Origin: Candidatus Moranbacteria bacterium GW2011_GWE1_49_15
GTDB taxonomy: Bacteria; Patescibacteriota; Minisyncoccia; Moranbacterales; GWC2-37-73
Length of the DNA stretch: 5,733 nucleotides
Direction of reading: 5' to 3'
NCBI GenBank assembly: GCA_001003855.1
Contig: LCPX01000055.1
Span: 1-5,733, forward strand
The position numbers and the translations under genes were made by a program. This document shows positions 5,102 through 5,733 of the stretch, in pieces (within the stretch, counting starts at the first letter, position 1; each line of letters begins with the position of its first letter). Below the pieces are notes generated by a model, which was not told the origin of the DNA, did no database searches, and saw nothing but the letters and a program-made list of their open reading frames with translations.

Positions 5102-5733
5102 ATGGAAGTTTGGTTTTATACGATCGCAAGTGTCCTAATCGTCAGCGTCGTGTCTTTGATAGGCGTCATGACTTTGTCATTGGGAAAAAATACTCTCGAA
5201 AAGATTCTCATCCTTCTGGTCAGTTTTTCGGCCGGAACGCTTTTGGGGGACGCGTTCATTCATCTTATTCCGGAATCGATGGAAGGGGGAAACGGAGCTG
5301 TCGTTTTGGAGAAATTCATCCATTGGAGGCATTGCCATGAGGCGGGATGCCCGGAGCATTCGCACGCCCTGCCGTCGATGATTTTGGTCGGGGACGGATT
5401 GCATAATTTCATCGACGGCATGATCATCGCCGCCAGTTACCTGATCAGCATCCCGGTCGGTATAGCCACGACCATCGCGGTCCTCTTCCATGAAATACCC
5501 CAGGAAATCGGGGATTTCGGTGTGTTGGTGCACGGTGGATTTTCGAAAACCAAGGCGCTTTTCTATAATTTCGCCAGCGCCTCGACTTCCGTTTTGGGCG
5601 CGGTTTTGGTTCTGGTCGCGAGTTCATATAGCGAAAACGCGGAAATCTTCCTGGTGCCGTTCGCGGCAGGAGGGTTCATTTATATCGCCACGGCCGACAT
5701 AATCCCGGAGCTTCACAAGCATAAATCCCACAA
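5102..5733 (+). CDS. ZIP-family divalent metal transporter (3'-truncated by window edge)
   Basis: The ATG at 5102 opens a frame that stays open to the window end (210 codons plus two bases). The product is an inner-membrane ZIP transporter, a family that imports Zn, Fe, Mn or similar ions. Visible features in order are TM1 (about 6-27), TM2 (33-56, ending HLIPES), a His/Cys-rich loop HWRHCHEAGCPEHSH (74-88), TM3 carrying HNFIDG (101-106), TM4 carrying HEIPQEIGDFG (130-140), TM5 (about 152-175), then GGFIYIATADIIPELHKH. HNxxDG and HExPxExGDF are the metal-binding signatures of ZIP helices 4 and 5 in standard eight-helix numbering, so a further helix may lie in the part I count as TM1-TM3. Roughly 40 residues are probably missing at the C terminus. 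The loop histidines probably bind metal. GC is higher than in the two accessory genes upstream, as in porB. There is no Shine-Dalgarno; the heptad array ends 5 nt before the start codon. Substrate metal cannot be read from the sequence. Confidence 0.93.
   Translation, partial: MEVWFYTIASVLIVSVVSLIGVMTLSLGKNTLEKILILLVSFSAGTLLGDAFIHLIPESMEGGNGAVVLEKFIHWRHCHEAGCPEHSHALPSMILVGDGLHNFIDGMIIAASYLISIPVGIATTIAVLFHEIPQEIGDFGVLVHGGFSKTKALFYNFASASTSVLGAVLVLVASSYSENAEIFLVPFAAGGFIYIATADIIPELHKHKSH

Noticed and set aside
5050..5340. 96-codon + strand frame beginning in the heptad array
   Set aside because: It overlaps the ZIP gene in another frame, has no recognisable domain, and starts within a repeat. 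The ZIP frame carries clear family signatures.

Overview
The window looks like chromosomal DNA from an anaerobic, streamlined bacterium. Candidate Phyla Radiation (Patescibacteria) is my best guess, at moderate confidence. The grounds are a stand-alone pyruvate:ferredoxin oxidoreductase beta subunit, a rubrerythrin, short intergenic gaps, tiny and giant uncharacterised proteins, no recognisable Shine-Dalgarno sequence before any start, and a tRNA gene without encoded CCA. TGA works as a stop: the long gene ends on TGA just before a tRNA unit, which argues against the Gracilibacteria/SR1 code. Taxonomy cannot be fixed from sequence alone.

Layout, all genes on the + strand. Positions 1-876 hold the 3' part of porB, followed 14 nt later by a 48-residue charged helical ORF (891-1037). 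An 80-bp palindromic repeat (1068-1147) separates this pair from a long, lower-GC gene (1169-3583). That gene encodes an 804-residue uncharacterised protein with a tandem domain duplication and an HExxH zincin-like motif. Next comes a complete tRNA transcription unit: a sigma70-like promoter (3614-3642), a broken copy of the tRNA 5' end (3653 onward), tRNA-Thr(CGT) (3732-3804) and an intrinsic terminator (3810-3837). An AT-rich 23-bp palindrome carrying two TATAAT hexamers (3848-3870) precedes a very AT-rich five-helix membrane protein gene (3894-4499). A rubrerythrin with an N-terminal rubredoxin-like domain (4510-5028) follows 10 nt later. The gap after it is almost filled by a mirrored array of 5 GTAT heptads and 5 ATAC heptads (5031-5096). 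The window ends inside a ZIP-family metal transporter gene (5102 to the edge).

Functionally, PFOR (pyruvate to acetyl-CoA plus reduced ferredoxin), rubrerythrin (peroxide reduction with a diiron site and FeCys4) and ZIP (import of divalent metal such as Zn or Fe) fit an oxygen-sensitive fermentative lifestyle. The 804-residue protein and the small membrane protein look like accessory content of unknown role. The most unusual non-coding items are the symmetric heptad array and the partial tRNA duplication under a single promoter. No CRISPR array, transposase or defence system is visible.
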